Shown here: piece by piece, positions 1 through 10,000 of the stretch
Layout: every line of letters begins with the position of its first letter
How positions within the stretch are numbered: the first letter of the stretch is position 1
Assembly (NCBI GenBank): GCA_902364975.1
Contig: CABJFQ010000007.1
Coordinates: forward strand, 1 to 64,000
Source: Coriobacteriaceae bacterium
GTDB taxonomy: Bacteria; Actinomycetota; Coriobacteriia; Coriobacteriales; Coriobacteriaceae
Direction of reading: 5' to 3'
Length of the DNA stretch: 64,000 nucleotides
The notes under the pieces: model-generated
What the model saw: only the letters and a program-made list of their open reading frames with translations
What the model was told of the DNA's origin: nothing
The model's database searches: none
Position numbers and translations under genes: made by a program

Positions 1-254
1 GACGTCTTCAATACAGACAATATCAGTGCGGAATGCGCCCGGAGGGAAGCCCGGGATCGCCTGCGTTCTTTTCTCAGATGCCGGGGTGCCGGAAAGGCGG
101 GATGTGAGGGGCGCATTGTTGGATGGCGCCTTGTATCTGCTTATCGTGGTGGGCGCAGTTCTGGGGAGCTCGATGGGTCATCTCGCTAGGTAAAAAGATG
201 CTTCGCGGTGGTATTGTTGCTGTGGGTTTAATTCGATATGAAAGGGTGACTTTG

Positions 255-1283
255 GTGTCCAAGATGGATTCTACGCTCTCCTATATTACTGACCAGTTGA
301 AGGCGCTTACCTCGATTGCTTCGCCTACGGGCTATACCCGTGCGGCGACTGATTATCTGATGGAGACCCTGCGCGATATGGGCTTTGGCCCCGAGCGCTC
401 CAATAAGGGCAATGTGCTTGTTGAGCTTGGTGGCGAGGGCGAGCCGCTCGTATTGGCGAGCCATGTCGATACCCTGGGCGCCATGGTGCGCTCCATCAAG
501 GACAATGGTCGCTTGCGTCCCACGACGCTCGGCGGGCATCAGTGGTCTACGGCCGATGGCGAGAACTGCACCGTTTACACGCGCGATGGCAATGTCTACA
601 CGGGTGTGGTTCTCAACACCGAGCCTTCGGCGCATGTGGCCGATGAGCCGGTCAAGACCATCGAGAAGAACATGGAAATCCTGCTCGACGAGAACGTTGA
701 CAGCAAGGACGATGTGCTCGAGCTGGGTATTCAGACCGGCGACATCATCGCTATGGATCCGCGTACCACGGTGACGGAGAGCGGCTACATCAAGAGCCGC
801 TTCCTGGATGACAAGCTGTCGGCGTCGATTCTGCTGGGCCTGGCCCGCGCCGTTGCTGGCGGCGAGGTGACGCTTTCGCGCAAGGTATCGCTGCTCTTTA
901 CGGTGTACGAGGAGGTCGGCCACGGCGGTGCCTTTGTGCCGGACGACACGCGCGAGATGATCAGCGTGGACATGGGCTGCGTGGGCGACGACCTGGGTTG
1001 CACCGAGCGCATGGTTTCGATTTGCGCCAAGGATTCGGGCGGTCCGTACAACTACGACCTGGTGACCACGCTGTCCAACATCGCGCGCGAGCTGGAGCTC
1101 GATTACGCCATCGACGTGTATCCGCACTACGGCTCCGACGTCGAGGCCACGCTCTCGGCCGGCTACGACATTCGCCATGGCCTGATCGGCCCCGGCGTGT
1201 ACGCGAGCCACAACTACGAGCGCAGCCACATCGACGGTGTGCGCAACACCTACGAGCTCGTCCGCGCCTACGTCCAGCGCTAG
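255..1283 (+). CDS. M42 family metallo-aminopeptidase
   Basis: Cytoplasmic zinc aminopeptidase of family M42 (glutamyl aminopeptidase-like), which removes N-terminal residues from peptides. About 342 aa, normal for the family. Visible metal and catalytic signatures are ASHVDT (His about 70, Asp about 72), LDDK (Asp about 185), YEEVGHGG (Glu pair about 218-219), VDMG (Asp about 239) and a late SHNYERSH (His about 319). The frame is open upstream to 123, but the ribosome site GAAAGG at 240-245 points to GTG 255 (or TTG 252). ATG 264 is the alternative. The gene is monocistronic and ends just before a strong terminator. Nothing convincing is coded in bases 1-254; only a short GC-rich hairpin near 37-55 is seen there. 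Confidence 0.88.
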   Translation: MSKMDSTLSYITDQLKALTSIASPTGYTRAATDYLMETLRDMGFGPERSNKGNVLVELGGEGEPLVLASHVDTLGAMVRSIKDNGRLRPTTLGGHQWSTADGENCTVYTRDGNVYTGVVLNTEPSAHVADEPVKTIEKNMEILLDENVDSKDDVLELGIQTGDIIAMDPRTTVTESGYIKSRFLDDKLSASILLGLARAVAGGEVTLSRKVSLLFTVYEEVGHGGAFVPDDTREMISVDMGCVGDDLGCTERMVSICAKDSGGPYNYDLVTTLSNIARELELDYAIDVYPHYGSDVEATLSAGYDIRHGLIGPGVYASHNYERSHIDGVRNTYELVRAYVQR

Positions 1284-1316
1284 GGAAGTAGTTTGCGACT
1301 CGGCTGACCAATCGCT

Positions 1317-1342
1317 AAGGCCCGATTTCTCGGGCCTTTTTT
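1317..1342 (+). terminator. Rho-independent terminator after M42 peptidase
   Basis: Perfect 9-bp stem AAGGCCCGA/TCGGGCCTT with a 4-nt loop, followed by a T run. It separates the peptidase from the HipA-like gene. Confidence 0.85.
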
Positions 1343-1421
1343 CGCCTTAGGTCGTTTAGTATTATGATGTATGTAATATGTTAAATAAACGCGTAAATTA
1401 CTTAACGAGGTGATGCAGCAT

Positions 1422-2795
1422 ATGAATACATCTGAGTACTTATCTATGGGTGATGCCGCCCGCCTGTTGGGCGTTACGAAAGCCCGCATATCGCAACTTG
1501 CCGCATCGGGGACGCTTGTGTGCGATATTGTGGGCGGCCGGAAGATGGTCGAGTACAATTCTGCGATTGCCTACCAAAAGGTCCGCAAGCGAGGACGCCG
1601 TCCTGCGGCCGATGTTGGACGCAAGTTTACGCTGATGTCGGCCGACCATGAGGTCGCTCATGTCTCATTTGATCCGACGCGCGAGTTTCCCTTCGAAATC
1701 GCCGAGGTCCTCGATGCGCAACGAATGCCGTTTGGCACATGCTCGAGCTCTTCTCCTGCGGTGAATAAGCGGGAGCTCAACGCGTGGTGGGGGCATCGGT
1801 CGGTGCCCGATGTTCGCCCCGGGCTTATCTCGCGCTACCGCGAGCTGGGAATTGTCAACGGCGTTGAGGCGCCGGTTCAGTGCCTGGGCCTATCGCTTTC
1901 GGATTGCTATTGGCTGCGGCCGGCAGAATGCGACGGGCTCGAATGGCGAAACCTCAATTACTTCGAGAATGATTTTGAGCGATCGACGCCCGAGGGGCGT
2001 TCGGGTTGGCTGGAGGGCATCGGTCTTAAAAATCCGGATAACACGTCCGAGGGCGAGCTCCCTAAATCGTGGATGATCCGAAACGGCATTCGCGTTTTGG
2101 CTAAAGGGTGCGGGATGGACGATCAGCGTCCCATTAACGAGGCGGTTGCAACGGCTCTACATCGTCGTTTGCTTCCCAAGGGCGAGTTTGTTCCTTATAC
2201 GGTTGAGCGGATGTTCGATGGCCCTGTGTGTCTGTGCGACGACTTTCTTGACGGCCGCGAGGAATATGTTCCGGCTTTTTACGTTAAGAACGCCCTTGGT
2301 GGCCAGCGAGGAAGCTCGACGTACGACCGGTACTGCCGCTTTCTTGGTAAGCATGGAGCAGACGAGGCCGCTGTGAGAAGGTCTATGTCGCAGATGATCG
2401 TTTGCGATGCCCTTTTGGCCAACAGCGACCGCCATTGGCGAAACTTCGGCATCATCCGTAATGTCGACACCCTGGAGATAAAACCTGCTCCGCTGTTCGA
2501 TAGCGGCAACTGTCTGTGGTACAACGTACCAACTGCCGTGCTCGCAACTGGGGAGTTTGGGTTTTCCGCTAAGCCGTTTGGGCCCGACCCTTCCGTCCAG
2601 CTGGCGCTTGCGGATTCGCTCGATTGGTTCGATTCATCGCGGCTCAACGGATTTGTTGATGAGGCGATCGAGATTCTTTCGCAGAGCGAATGGGCCACGG
2701 CGGAGGGTCGACTCGAGGCCATCCGCCGCGGCCTCGAGCGTCGCATAATCGAGGTTGGTGCCGCTGTTGAGGTACTTCGACACGTGCAGCGATAA
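1422..2795 (+). CDS. HipA-like kinase with fused N-terminal HTH
   Basis: 457-aa protein. Residues about 5-60 form a MerR/excisionase-type helix-turn-helix (DAARLLGVTKARISQL). The rest resembles the HipA/CtkA Ser/Thr-kinase fold, with SWMIRNG-IRVLAKG (likely ATP lysine), a conserved Glu in NEAV, the catalytic loop NSDRHWRNFG and the metal-binding FDSG. HipA toxins normally phosphorylate a cellular target and pair with a separate HipB repressor. Here no hipB-like neighbour is seen and the DNA-binding domain is in the same chain, so self-repression is a reasonable inference. The AT-rich stretch 1350-1405 upstream holds the promoter and a loose GTAAT...ATTAC inverted repeat. The start at ATG 1422 is preferred because GAGGTGAT (1407-1414) lies 7 nt upstream; GTG 1410 is possible. 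Toxin activity is not shown by the sequence. Confidence 0.72.
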   Translation: MNTSEYLSMGDAARLLGVTKARISQLAASGTLVCDIVGGRKMVEYNSAIAYQKVRKRGRRPAADVGRKFTLMSADHEVAHVSFDPTREFPFEIAEVLDAQRMPFGTCSSSSPAVNKRELNAWWGHRSVPDVRPGLISRYRELGIVNGVEAPVQCLGLSLSDCYWLRPAECDGLEWRNLNYFENDFERSTPEGRSGWLEGIGLKNPDNTSEGELPKSWMIRNGIRVLAKGCGMDDQRPINEAVATALHRRLLPKGEFVPYTVERMFDGPVCLCDDFLDGREEYVPAFYVKNALGGQRGSSTYDRYCRFLGKHGADEAAVRRSMSQMIVCDALLANSDRHWRNFGIIRNVDTLEIKPAPLFDSGNCLWYNVPTAVLATGEFGFSAKPFGPDPSVQLALADSLDWFDSSRLNGFVDEAIEILSQSEWATAEGRLEAIRRGLERRIIEVGAAVEVLRHVQR

Positions 2796-2803
2796 ACCCG
2801 CGG

Positions 2804-3904
2804 CTACTTAAGTGCGCCGGTCACGGTGCCGCCGCCCAGGACGACGTCGCCGCGGTAGACGACGACGGCCTGGCCGGGGGCGATGGCTCGCTGTGGCTCG
2901 TCAAAAGCCAGCAGCATTTGTCCGTCGGCGCCACGTGTAAGGGTCGCCGCCTGGTCCTTTTGACGGTAGCGGTACTTGGTGCCCACGCGAATGCCGCCGG
3001 CATCCAGCTCGGCCTCCATGTGGTCGGCAGGGGCGCTCCAAATCCAGTCGTTGGCAGTGAGCGCCGTGGCCGTCAGGTCCTCTGCCTCGCCCAGATGTAC
3101 GGTGTTGTTGACGGCGTCGACACCCGTCACATACACGGGATGCGCCATCGCGACGCCCAAGCCTTTGCGCTGGCCGATGGTGTAGCGCAGCGCGCCGTTG
3201 TGGCGCCCGACCACGCTGCCGTCGCGCCATACGATATCGCCCAGTGCAGCGGGATGTCCGCAGCGGCGCTCGATATAGCCCGCGTAGTCACCGTCTGGAA
3301 TAAAGCAGATATCCTCGCTCTCGGCCTTCTGGGCGTTGGTAAAGCCCTGCTCGGCGGCTATGCGGCGCACGTCGCGCTCTTTGTCTAGGCCCGCCAGCGG
3401 AAAGATCGTGTGCGCCAGGCGCTCCTGCGTAAGCGAATACAAAAAGTAGCTTTGGTCCTTTTTGGGATCTTCGCCGCGGTGCAGCTGCCGGGTGCCGTCT
3501 GCCGCTTGGCTTGTTTTGGCGTAATGGCCCGTGGCGATGTAGTCGCAGCCCATATCCAGCGCCGCATCCAGCAACGCGCCAAACTTAATGTGGCGGTTGC
3601 AGATAATGCACGGATTGGGCGTCAGCCCCTCCTGGTAGGCGTTCACAAAGCGCTCGATTACGTTACGGTCGAAGGTTTGCTGCAAGTCGAGCACATGGTG
3701 GGGAATGCCTATGCGCTCGGCGACGGCCTCTGCGTCGGCGATGTCGCGGTCGACCTTACTCATGCCCGTGGCGGGGTCGGGTGCGGGGCAGGTGAGGCGC
3801 ATGGTGGCGCCGACACATTCGTAGCCCTGGCTTTTGAGCAGATACGCGGTCACGCTGGAATCGACGCCGCCGCTCATGGCGACGAGCACGCGCTTGTTGT
3901 GCAT
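2804..3904 (-). CDS. mnmA: tRNA-specific 2-thiouridylase MnmA
   Basis: Forms 2-thiouridine at wobble position 34 of Lys, Glu and Gln tRNAs, using ATP and sulfur relayed from a cysteine desulfurase. 366 aa, full length. The PP-loop SGGVDSS is at residues 11-17. The nucleophile Cys99 sits in NPCIICN, and the partner Cys about 200 in SEDICFIPDG. Transcribed in the same direction as cysK upstream, but a strong hairpin with a T-rich tail lies between them, so it is probably separately expressed. It converges with the HipA-like gene, with only 8 bp between the stop codons. The start ATG follows GGAG in the leader. Both neighbours on this strand handle sulfur (cysteine synthesis and tRNA thiolation). 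Confidence 0.95.
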   Translation of the reverse strand: MHNKRVLVAMSGGVDSSVTAYLLKSQGYECVGATMRLTCPAPDPATGMSKVDRDIADAEAVAERIGIPHHVLDLQQTFDRNVIERFVNAYQEGLTPNPCIICNRHIKFGALLDAALDMGCDYIATGHYAKTSQAADGTRQLHRGEDPKKDQSYFLYSLTQERLAHTIFPLAGLDKERDVRRIAAEQGFTNAQKAESEDICFIPDGDYAGYIERRCGHPAALGDIVWRDGSVVGRHNGALRYTIGQRKGLGVAMAHPVYVTGVDAVNNTVHLGEAEDLTATALTANDWIWSAPADHMEAELDAGGIRVGTKYRYRQKDQAATLTRGADGQMLLAFDEPQRAIAPGQAVVVYRGDVVLGGGTVTGALK

Positions 3905-3931
3905 GAGGAGGTTCTCCTTGGTGGCATGTGG

Positions 3932-3972
3932 CCAAAAAAGAAAAGCGGCGCGGGAGGCTGGTTCCGCGCCGC
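3932..3972 (-). terminator. Terminator between cysK and mnmA
   Basis: On the minus strand a 9-bp stem GCGGCGCGG/CCGCGCCGC is followed by a T-rich tail (TTTTCTTTTTT). It probably ends the cysK transcript, or attenuates read-through into mnmA. Confidence 0.7.
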
Positions 3973-4085
3973 AGACATTGTAGCAAGTTCGGACGTCTCG
4001 TGGGGCATCCTGTTGGGATGAGCTCAGGCTGCCAGAAGAGAGGGGAGACCGGCGTGCCTTGGACTCGTTCTAAGAACGAGAAGCT

Positions 4086-5024
<939 letters not shown>

Positions 5025-5131
5025 GGTGAACCTCCAAAGTGTTCAAATGACTGGATACCGTGTGGTTTTACGGTGTGTGTGGCAGCGAAACCCACAAACC
5101 TTATAGGTTGTTCGTTTTGCTGTTGGCAAGC

Positions 5132-5160
5132 ATAGTAGACAGTAAAGCCTAGTAACGCAA
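5132..5160 (-). promoter_or_regulatory. Predicted cysK promoter
   Basis: Reading the minus strand, -35 TTGCGT (5160-5155) and -10 TACTAT (5137-5132) are separated by exactly 17 bp, about 110 bp before the cysK start codon. Confidence 0.6.
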
Positions 5161-5165
5161 TAGGA
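5149..5165. promoter_or_regulatory. Candidate Rrf2-type operator over the cysK -35
   Basis: CCTAGTAACGCAATAGG is an imperfect 17-bp inverted repeat with CCTA/TAGG ends. It covers the -35 box of the predicted cysK promoter, a position fit for repression by the divergent Rrf2 protein. Assignment is by position and symmetry only. Confidence 0.35.
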
Positions 5166-5277
5166 AATAGAAGATTATTACGAGTCGATTAACCATCTTG
5201 ACGGGAATAGGTATTTTCAAAACCAATTTTTCGGCTAGAATTTCTACGAATTAAAAGACCGAAAGGCAGCTATATAT

Positions 5278-5706
5278 ATGTTGGTTTCCACAAAGGGCAG
5301 ATATGCCCTGCGCGTTATGGTCGACCTGGCCGAGCACCAGGCGGCCGGCCGCATCCCGCTCAAAGAGATCGCGGCGCGACAGGGGATTTCCGAGAAATAT
5401 CTCGAGAACATCTTGGCTACGCTCGTGCGCGCCAACATGCTTTCGGGCATGCGCGGCAAGGGCGGTGGCTACGTGCTCACGCGCCCGCCCGAGCAGTACA
5501 CGGTGGGCGAGATCCTGCGCCTGACCGAGGGTAGTCTGGCGCCGGTCGCCTGCCTGGATGGCGACTGCAAGGGCTGCTCGCGTTCGGATGAGTGCCCCAC
5601 GCTCGACGTGTGGAAGAACCTGGACAAGCTCATCAACGACTACCTCGACGGTGTGACGCTCGATCAACTTGTCGCTCCCAGCCATGGCTATGACTACGTC
5701 ATCTAA
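5278..5706 (+). CDS. Rrf2 family transcriptional regulator (IscR/CymR-like)
   Basis: 142-aa winged-helix regulator of the Rrf2 family, beginning with the typical MLVSTKGRYALR and carrying the recognition-helix region ISEKYLENIL and the wing GKGGGY. Four cysteines lie at residues 92, 97, 100 and 106, in the place where IscR binds a [2Fe-2S] cluster, whereas Bacillus CymR lacks them. The protein may therefore sense Fe-S status. Its location divergent from cysK suggests it controls cysteine synthesis, as CymR does. The start ATG follows GAAAGG (5261-5266). A weak promoter TTTTCA-16-TAGAAT is visible at 5214-5241. Target and ligand are inferred. Confidence 0.85.
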   Translation: MLVSTKGRYALRVMVDLAEHQAAGRIPLKEIAARQGISEKYLENILATLVRANMLSGMRGKGGGYVLTRPPEQYTVGEILRLTEGSLAPVACLDGDCKGCSRSDECPTLDVWKNLDKLINDYLDGVTLDQLVAPSHGYDYVI

Positions 5707-5775
5707 CCCAAATCTGCCATGTGGGGACGGGGCGGAAATGGTAGATTCTCTCGTCCTTTGAGACCTGACAAATAA

Positions 5776-5814
5776 GAAGGCCGCCCATTTTTGCGATGGG
5801 CGGCCTTCGTTTTG
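5776..5814. terminator. Bidirectional terminator between Rrf2 gene and YvlD-like gene
   Basis: Perfect 13-bp stem GAAGGCCGCCCAT/ATGGGCGGCCTTC with a 7-nt loop. GTTTT follows on the plus strand and TTATTTG on the minus strand. It lies between two convergent genes. Confidence 0.85.
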
Positions 5815-5847
5815 GGCTGTTGAGACGGGCGCGGCCGGAATGGCCTT

Positions 5848-6213
5848 TTAGTCCTCGGCGATGCTGTCGAGAATGCTGCGCATGATGGACACCAGGATGC
5901 TGCCCATAAAGGCCGAGCCAAAGTTTGCGATGGAGATGCCGACGCCCAGCAGGTTGACCGACAGGTAACTCGCGAGCTCGAGCATAAAGCTGTTGACGAC
6001 AAGCTGGAAAATGCCCAGCGTAATGATCGTGAGCGGCAGCGAGATGACCGTCAGGAACGGCTTGACGAACGAATCGACGATGTTCAGGAACAGTCCCACG
6101 AAGGCGAAGCAGACCCAGGCCTCGGCAAAACCGAAGGGCTGGATGCCGGGAACGAGGAACGTGGCAATCGCGATGGCGACCGAGGTAAAGAGCCAGTTAA
6201 GCATAAAGCGCAT
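5848..6213 (-). CDS. YvlD-like membrane protein (phage holin 4_2 family)
   Basis: 121-aa integral membrane protein with four hydrophobic segments (about residues 3-22, 30-50, 55-80 and 88-115), matching the PF04020 family of small bacterial membrane proteins named after phage holins. The role is unknown; relatives such as YvlD are linked with envelope stress. Nothing nearby suggests a phage or lysis cassette. The 324-bp gap to the next gene (6214-6537) contains a perfect 10-bp hairpin (TGGGCGGCCG at 6277-6286 with 6307-6316) and the promoter area of the yerC-like gene, with a weak -10 TAAACT at 6427-6432. Confidence 0.8.
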   Translation of the reverse strand: MRFMLNWLFTSVAIAIATFLVPGIQPFGFAEAWVCFAFVGLFLNIVDSFVKPFLTVISLPLTIITLGIFQLVVNSFMLELASYLSVNLLGVGISIANFGSAFMGSILVSIMRSILDSIAED

Positions 6214-6537
6214 GGTGTGAATCCTTTCTTGCGCAGGGTGCGTCGGTAACGCGTGAAGCGGTTTGCTGCGGCAGCTTGGGCGGCCGCTCGGGTGTGCCGC
6301 CTTGTTCGGCCGCCCATTGTCTCAGATATTCGTGGAGCTTACGTGCGCATTCGGTTTCAAAACGGCGTTCGTCCTAGAAAATGCGCCGCTGGCAGAGAGT
6401 TTTGTCGCTTTAGTTTGGTGGTGTGCTAAACTGCTACGGGCAAAAGCCACACGCGTTGCCCTATTGCATAGAACGGGCGAACGATGCCCGATGTCAGTAT
6501 CAACTTCGATGCCTTTTGGCGGGTTTGGCGGTGATCG

Positions 6538-6837
6538 ATGAATATCGAGAACATGTTTGACAAGCCTGATGTCAAGCAGCTGGTCCACGCATTTAGTCTT
6601 TTGGATGACGAGAAGGATATCCAAGCGTTTTTGACCGATATCTGCACGCCGCGCGAGATCTGCGATCTATCGCAGCGTCTGCAGGTTGCGCGTTATCTGG
6701 ATGAGGGCGAGCCTTATGTTGAGGTTCAGGCCCGCACCGGCGCTTCGTCCACTACGGTGAGCCGCGTTTCAAAGGCACTCAACGGCGAGTACGGCGGCTA
6801 TCGCAAGATCCTCATCAAACTGGAGGATGGTGAGTAG
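6538..6837 (+). CDS. TrpR-like protein YerC/YecD
   Basis: 99-aa protein of the YerC/YecD subfamily of the TrpR superfamily. The helix-turn-helix is visible in TPREICDLSQRLQVARYL and ASSTTVSRVSKAL (residues about 36-80). Such proteins are small dimeric DNA-binding repressors, with ligand and targets unknown in most species. Start ATG 6538; the upstream GGCGGTGATCG is a modest ribosome site. It is followed by its own terminator, so it is probably monocistronic. Confidence 0.85.
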   Translation: MNIENMFDKPDVKQLVHAFSLLDDEKDIQAFLTDICTPREICDLSQRLQVARYLDEGEPYVEVQARTGASSTTVSRVSKALNGEYGGYRKILIKLEDGE

Positions 6838-6864
6838 GCCAGCGGCAACAAACGAATTGCGCAG

Positions 6865-6890
6865 AACCGTCCCTTCGGGGGCGGTTTTTT
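6865..6890 (+). terminator. Terminator after yerC-like gene
   Basis: Stem ACCGTCCC/GGGGCGGT (6866-6873 with 6878-6885, one G-U pair) with a TTCG tetraloop and a T6 tail. Confidence 0.85.
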
Positions 6891-6973
6891 GATCCTTTGG
6901 GGACGGAGGAAAACGGATCGCTGGGTTAGACTGACCTCCTCGGTGATCCATTTTCCTCCGTCTCCAAGGGGTC
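6891..6973. repeat. Long imperfect inverted repeat (REP/MITE-like)
   Basis: Two 29-bp arms (6891-6919 and 6945-6973) match as inverted repeats at 25 of 29 positions, and the mismatches allow G-U pairs in RNA. The spacer is 25 bp. The arms contain GGGACGGAGGAAAA. A shorter related string (AAGGGGACGGAAGAA) occurs after the fhs terminator near 28201, suggesting a dispersed family. Confidence 0.7.
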
Positions 6974-7058
6974 AAATCTGTTGGCGTGGGGCAAATCTGT
7001 CCGCGCGGGCGGGTAGGATGGAAACATTGAATATTGCGAACGGTTTGAGTGGAGGACC

Positions 7059-10000
7059 ATGCCTGTTCGAATCTATACCACCAACGCCGGCGCGGATTTG
7101 AGCGATGCCGAGGCGGCGCTGCTTGCCGACCTTATTGCCCGCCACGGGCGTGCCGTGCTGCTGGCGCCAACGTTTGCTGAGCTCGACCTGTGCCGTCATG
7201 ATGCGGCGGAAGCCGGCGTTTCGCTGGGTATTGACTACAAGACGCCTACATCGTGGCTTCGCTCGCTTTGGGAGCTTTTGGGCGACGGGCGCGGTTTCGT
7301 CGACAACCTGCAGCGCCAGATGCTGTTTTCGGACATGGTAGCGCGCCTCGACGACGCCGACCTGCAGCCGCTTTCGCGCAGCCAGGGCACGGTGCGTATG
7401 CTCGCGCGTATGGCTCGCGATGTGCTGCCGGGTGTGGCAGGGACAGGCACCGAGCGTTGCTGCGACAACGTTTGCAAGCCCAAGCCCAAAAGCGACGCCG
7501 AGGCTCGCGTGTTTGAACTTTTGTGCGCCTATGCGCGCGGTTTGGACCGTCGAGATATGGTCGAGCCCTGCGAGGCGGCTGACATTATGGCCGATGCCCT
7601 GGCCGATAACCTGCCGGCGTGCACCCGCGCCGTATGCGTGCGCGGTATCACGTCGTTTACGCACGGCCTGCTCGAGCTGCTGTCTGCCGTGGCGAACAAT
7701 GGGGGAGAGGTCGTCGTACTGCTTGCCTGCGAGCAGGCGGCGATGCGCGAGGAGCTTGCCGCGGCATTTGATGCCCGCGGTGTGCTGTTCGAGGCCGCGC
7801 CGCTGAGGGAGGACGCCGTCGCGTCTGATGCCGCTTGCGGGACCGCCGCTCAGCCTGCCTTTATTGAGGTCGCCGGCCCCCATGCCCGTGCCCATGCTTA
7901 TGCGGACGCCATCGATAAGTTGGCGAAAACGCACAAGGAGTCCAAGGACGATAAGGCTGCTGCAACGCCCGCCGACCCCGTACGCGTGCTCGTTGTTTCT
8001 GCCCGGGCACCCCAGCTGTTCGGTGAGCTCGCCTCTCGTCTGGCGGCTCGTCATATCGCTGCCGAGACAGTTGAGTTCACGGCGTTTTCTCAATCCATTG
8101 CGGGCAGGCAGTTCACGGCGCTCGCCAACCTGATCGAGCGTATGAAGGCCGCCGACGAAGGGGCAGCTTCTAAGACTGAGTGGTGGCCCGCGCCGGAGCT
8201 TACCGACTGGATTTACAGTCCGCTTTCGGGCGCTGATGCTGTCAATGCCCGTACCTTCGATAAGAATATGCGTCTCTCGCGCAGCAAGACTACCGCGGGC
8301 GTTAAGAGCCTGCTGCAGAGCGTCCAAGGCCAGGTGAGGGGCGCGCGCAAGGCGGCGAGCGACGAGAACTGGTTTAAGAACGTGCCGTGCGTGGTCTCGG
8401 ACGTGTTCCAGGCGCTGTGGCGTGACAAGCCCGTGACGGCGCTCAAGGCCATGCTTGCCGTTGCCGAGGCGTTGCCCGATCGCTCGCTGGGCAGCTTGGA
8501 TGGCCAAGCCCGTCGCCAAGCGGAGGTGGCCCTGCTGCGCCACGTCATCGGCATCCTTATGAATGGCGCCCGCGCGCTCGACGTGTCGCAGGCCGCGATC
8601 GTGCCCGTGCTCGATGGCATTCGCACCAAGGTGGACAAGCGTAGTACCGCCTACGATTACGAGACCTACGAGGTTGACCGTGCGCCACGTGCTCAGGTTC
8701 GTTTTGCTTCGCTTGCCGATGCGGCGGCTCTGCGCCCCGGCAGCTACGATGCTGTGCTGTTTGCCGATGTCGATCTGGACAGCTATCCGCTCTCGCACGA
8801 GGAGGGACCGCTGGCTACGCTGACGGCGAGCCTTGGTCGCGAGGGCGTGACGCTTGAGCCTGCGGCCCTGCTGCGCGTGCGCTTTGGCCGTGCGATGCAA
8901 GCGTCGCGTGGTCCGGTTGCGCTCGCCCGCGTGACGCACGATCGCCAGGCGCGCGAGTGCTATCCGGCTGCCGTGTGGACCGAGCTGCGGGCGCACGCCG
9001 AGGCCGCTGACGCCGACAAGGCCGCTGACGATGCTAGGGCCGCTGACGATGCTAAGGCCGCTGACGATGCTAAGGCCACTGGTGACGCTAAGGCCGCTGA
9101 CGCCGACAAGGCGAAGTGCGTGGGTGAGGGCGATATCGTAAGGGACTTCGATCCCGCGGCAGGCGAAGGTCTCAAGCGCGAGCGCGTGACCTGTGAAGCC
9201 CCTCAGCATCTGAGTGCCGAGGCCGTGCCGTATTTGGTCCTGCGCCGTCGCGATGGCGAGGGCGAGGGCGCGCCGCTCGTGCCGCGCCTGACGTCCGCCT
9301 CGCAGATCGAGGCCTATTCCACCTGCCCGCTGTGCTGGTTCGTCTCGTATCGCGTCAAACCTCAGTCCATCGATGCGGGCTTTGGCAACATGGAGAAGGG
9401 CAACTTTGTCCATGACGTGCTGGAGCACTTGCATGCACGTCTTCCGCAGGAGGGCATGGAGCGCGTGACGCCCATGAATCTGCCGCGCGCGCAGGGGCTG
9501 TTGCGCGAGGTCTTTGCCGAGACCCTGGCCGAGCATGCGGGCAAGCGCGGTACCGAGGGCCCGCTGGTGCCGCTCTCTCCAGTGGAGGAGCGCCAGGTGG
9601 CTGAGATCTTGCCGCAGCTGGAGGGCGTGCTTGCCTACGAGTCCGAGGCGCTCACCCCCTTTGCTCCGCGCTACCTGGAGTTTGCGTTCAACGAGCTCCA
9701 GGTCGAGTATGCCGGTTGGCCGCTCGGCGGGCGCATCGACCGCGTGGATGTGGATGCCGAGAATCGCGCCGTGGTAATCGACTACAAGCATCGCACGGGC
9801 GTTGAGGAGTTTAAACTCGCCGACCCCACGGTGCGCGACGAGGAATCGGGCGAGGCCGCCATCGACGACCCGCGGTGGCTGCCGCCCCATACCCAGACGC
9901 TTATCTATGCGCAGGCCATGCGCCGGGCGCTGGATCTGGATGCCCGTGCGGCGCTCTATTTTTCGACCAAGGGCGGCAAACCGGCGCTGCGCGGCGCCGC

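Noticed and set aside
1..254. Upstream gene end or short minus-strand gene at 74-262
   Set aside because: No ribosome site, no family resemblance; only a weak GC hairpin could be seen.
5848..6213. Phage lysis holin
   Set aside because: The family name only; no endolysin or phage genes are near, and YvlD-type proteins are ordinary chromosomal membrane proteins.
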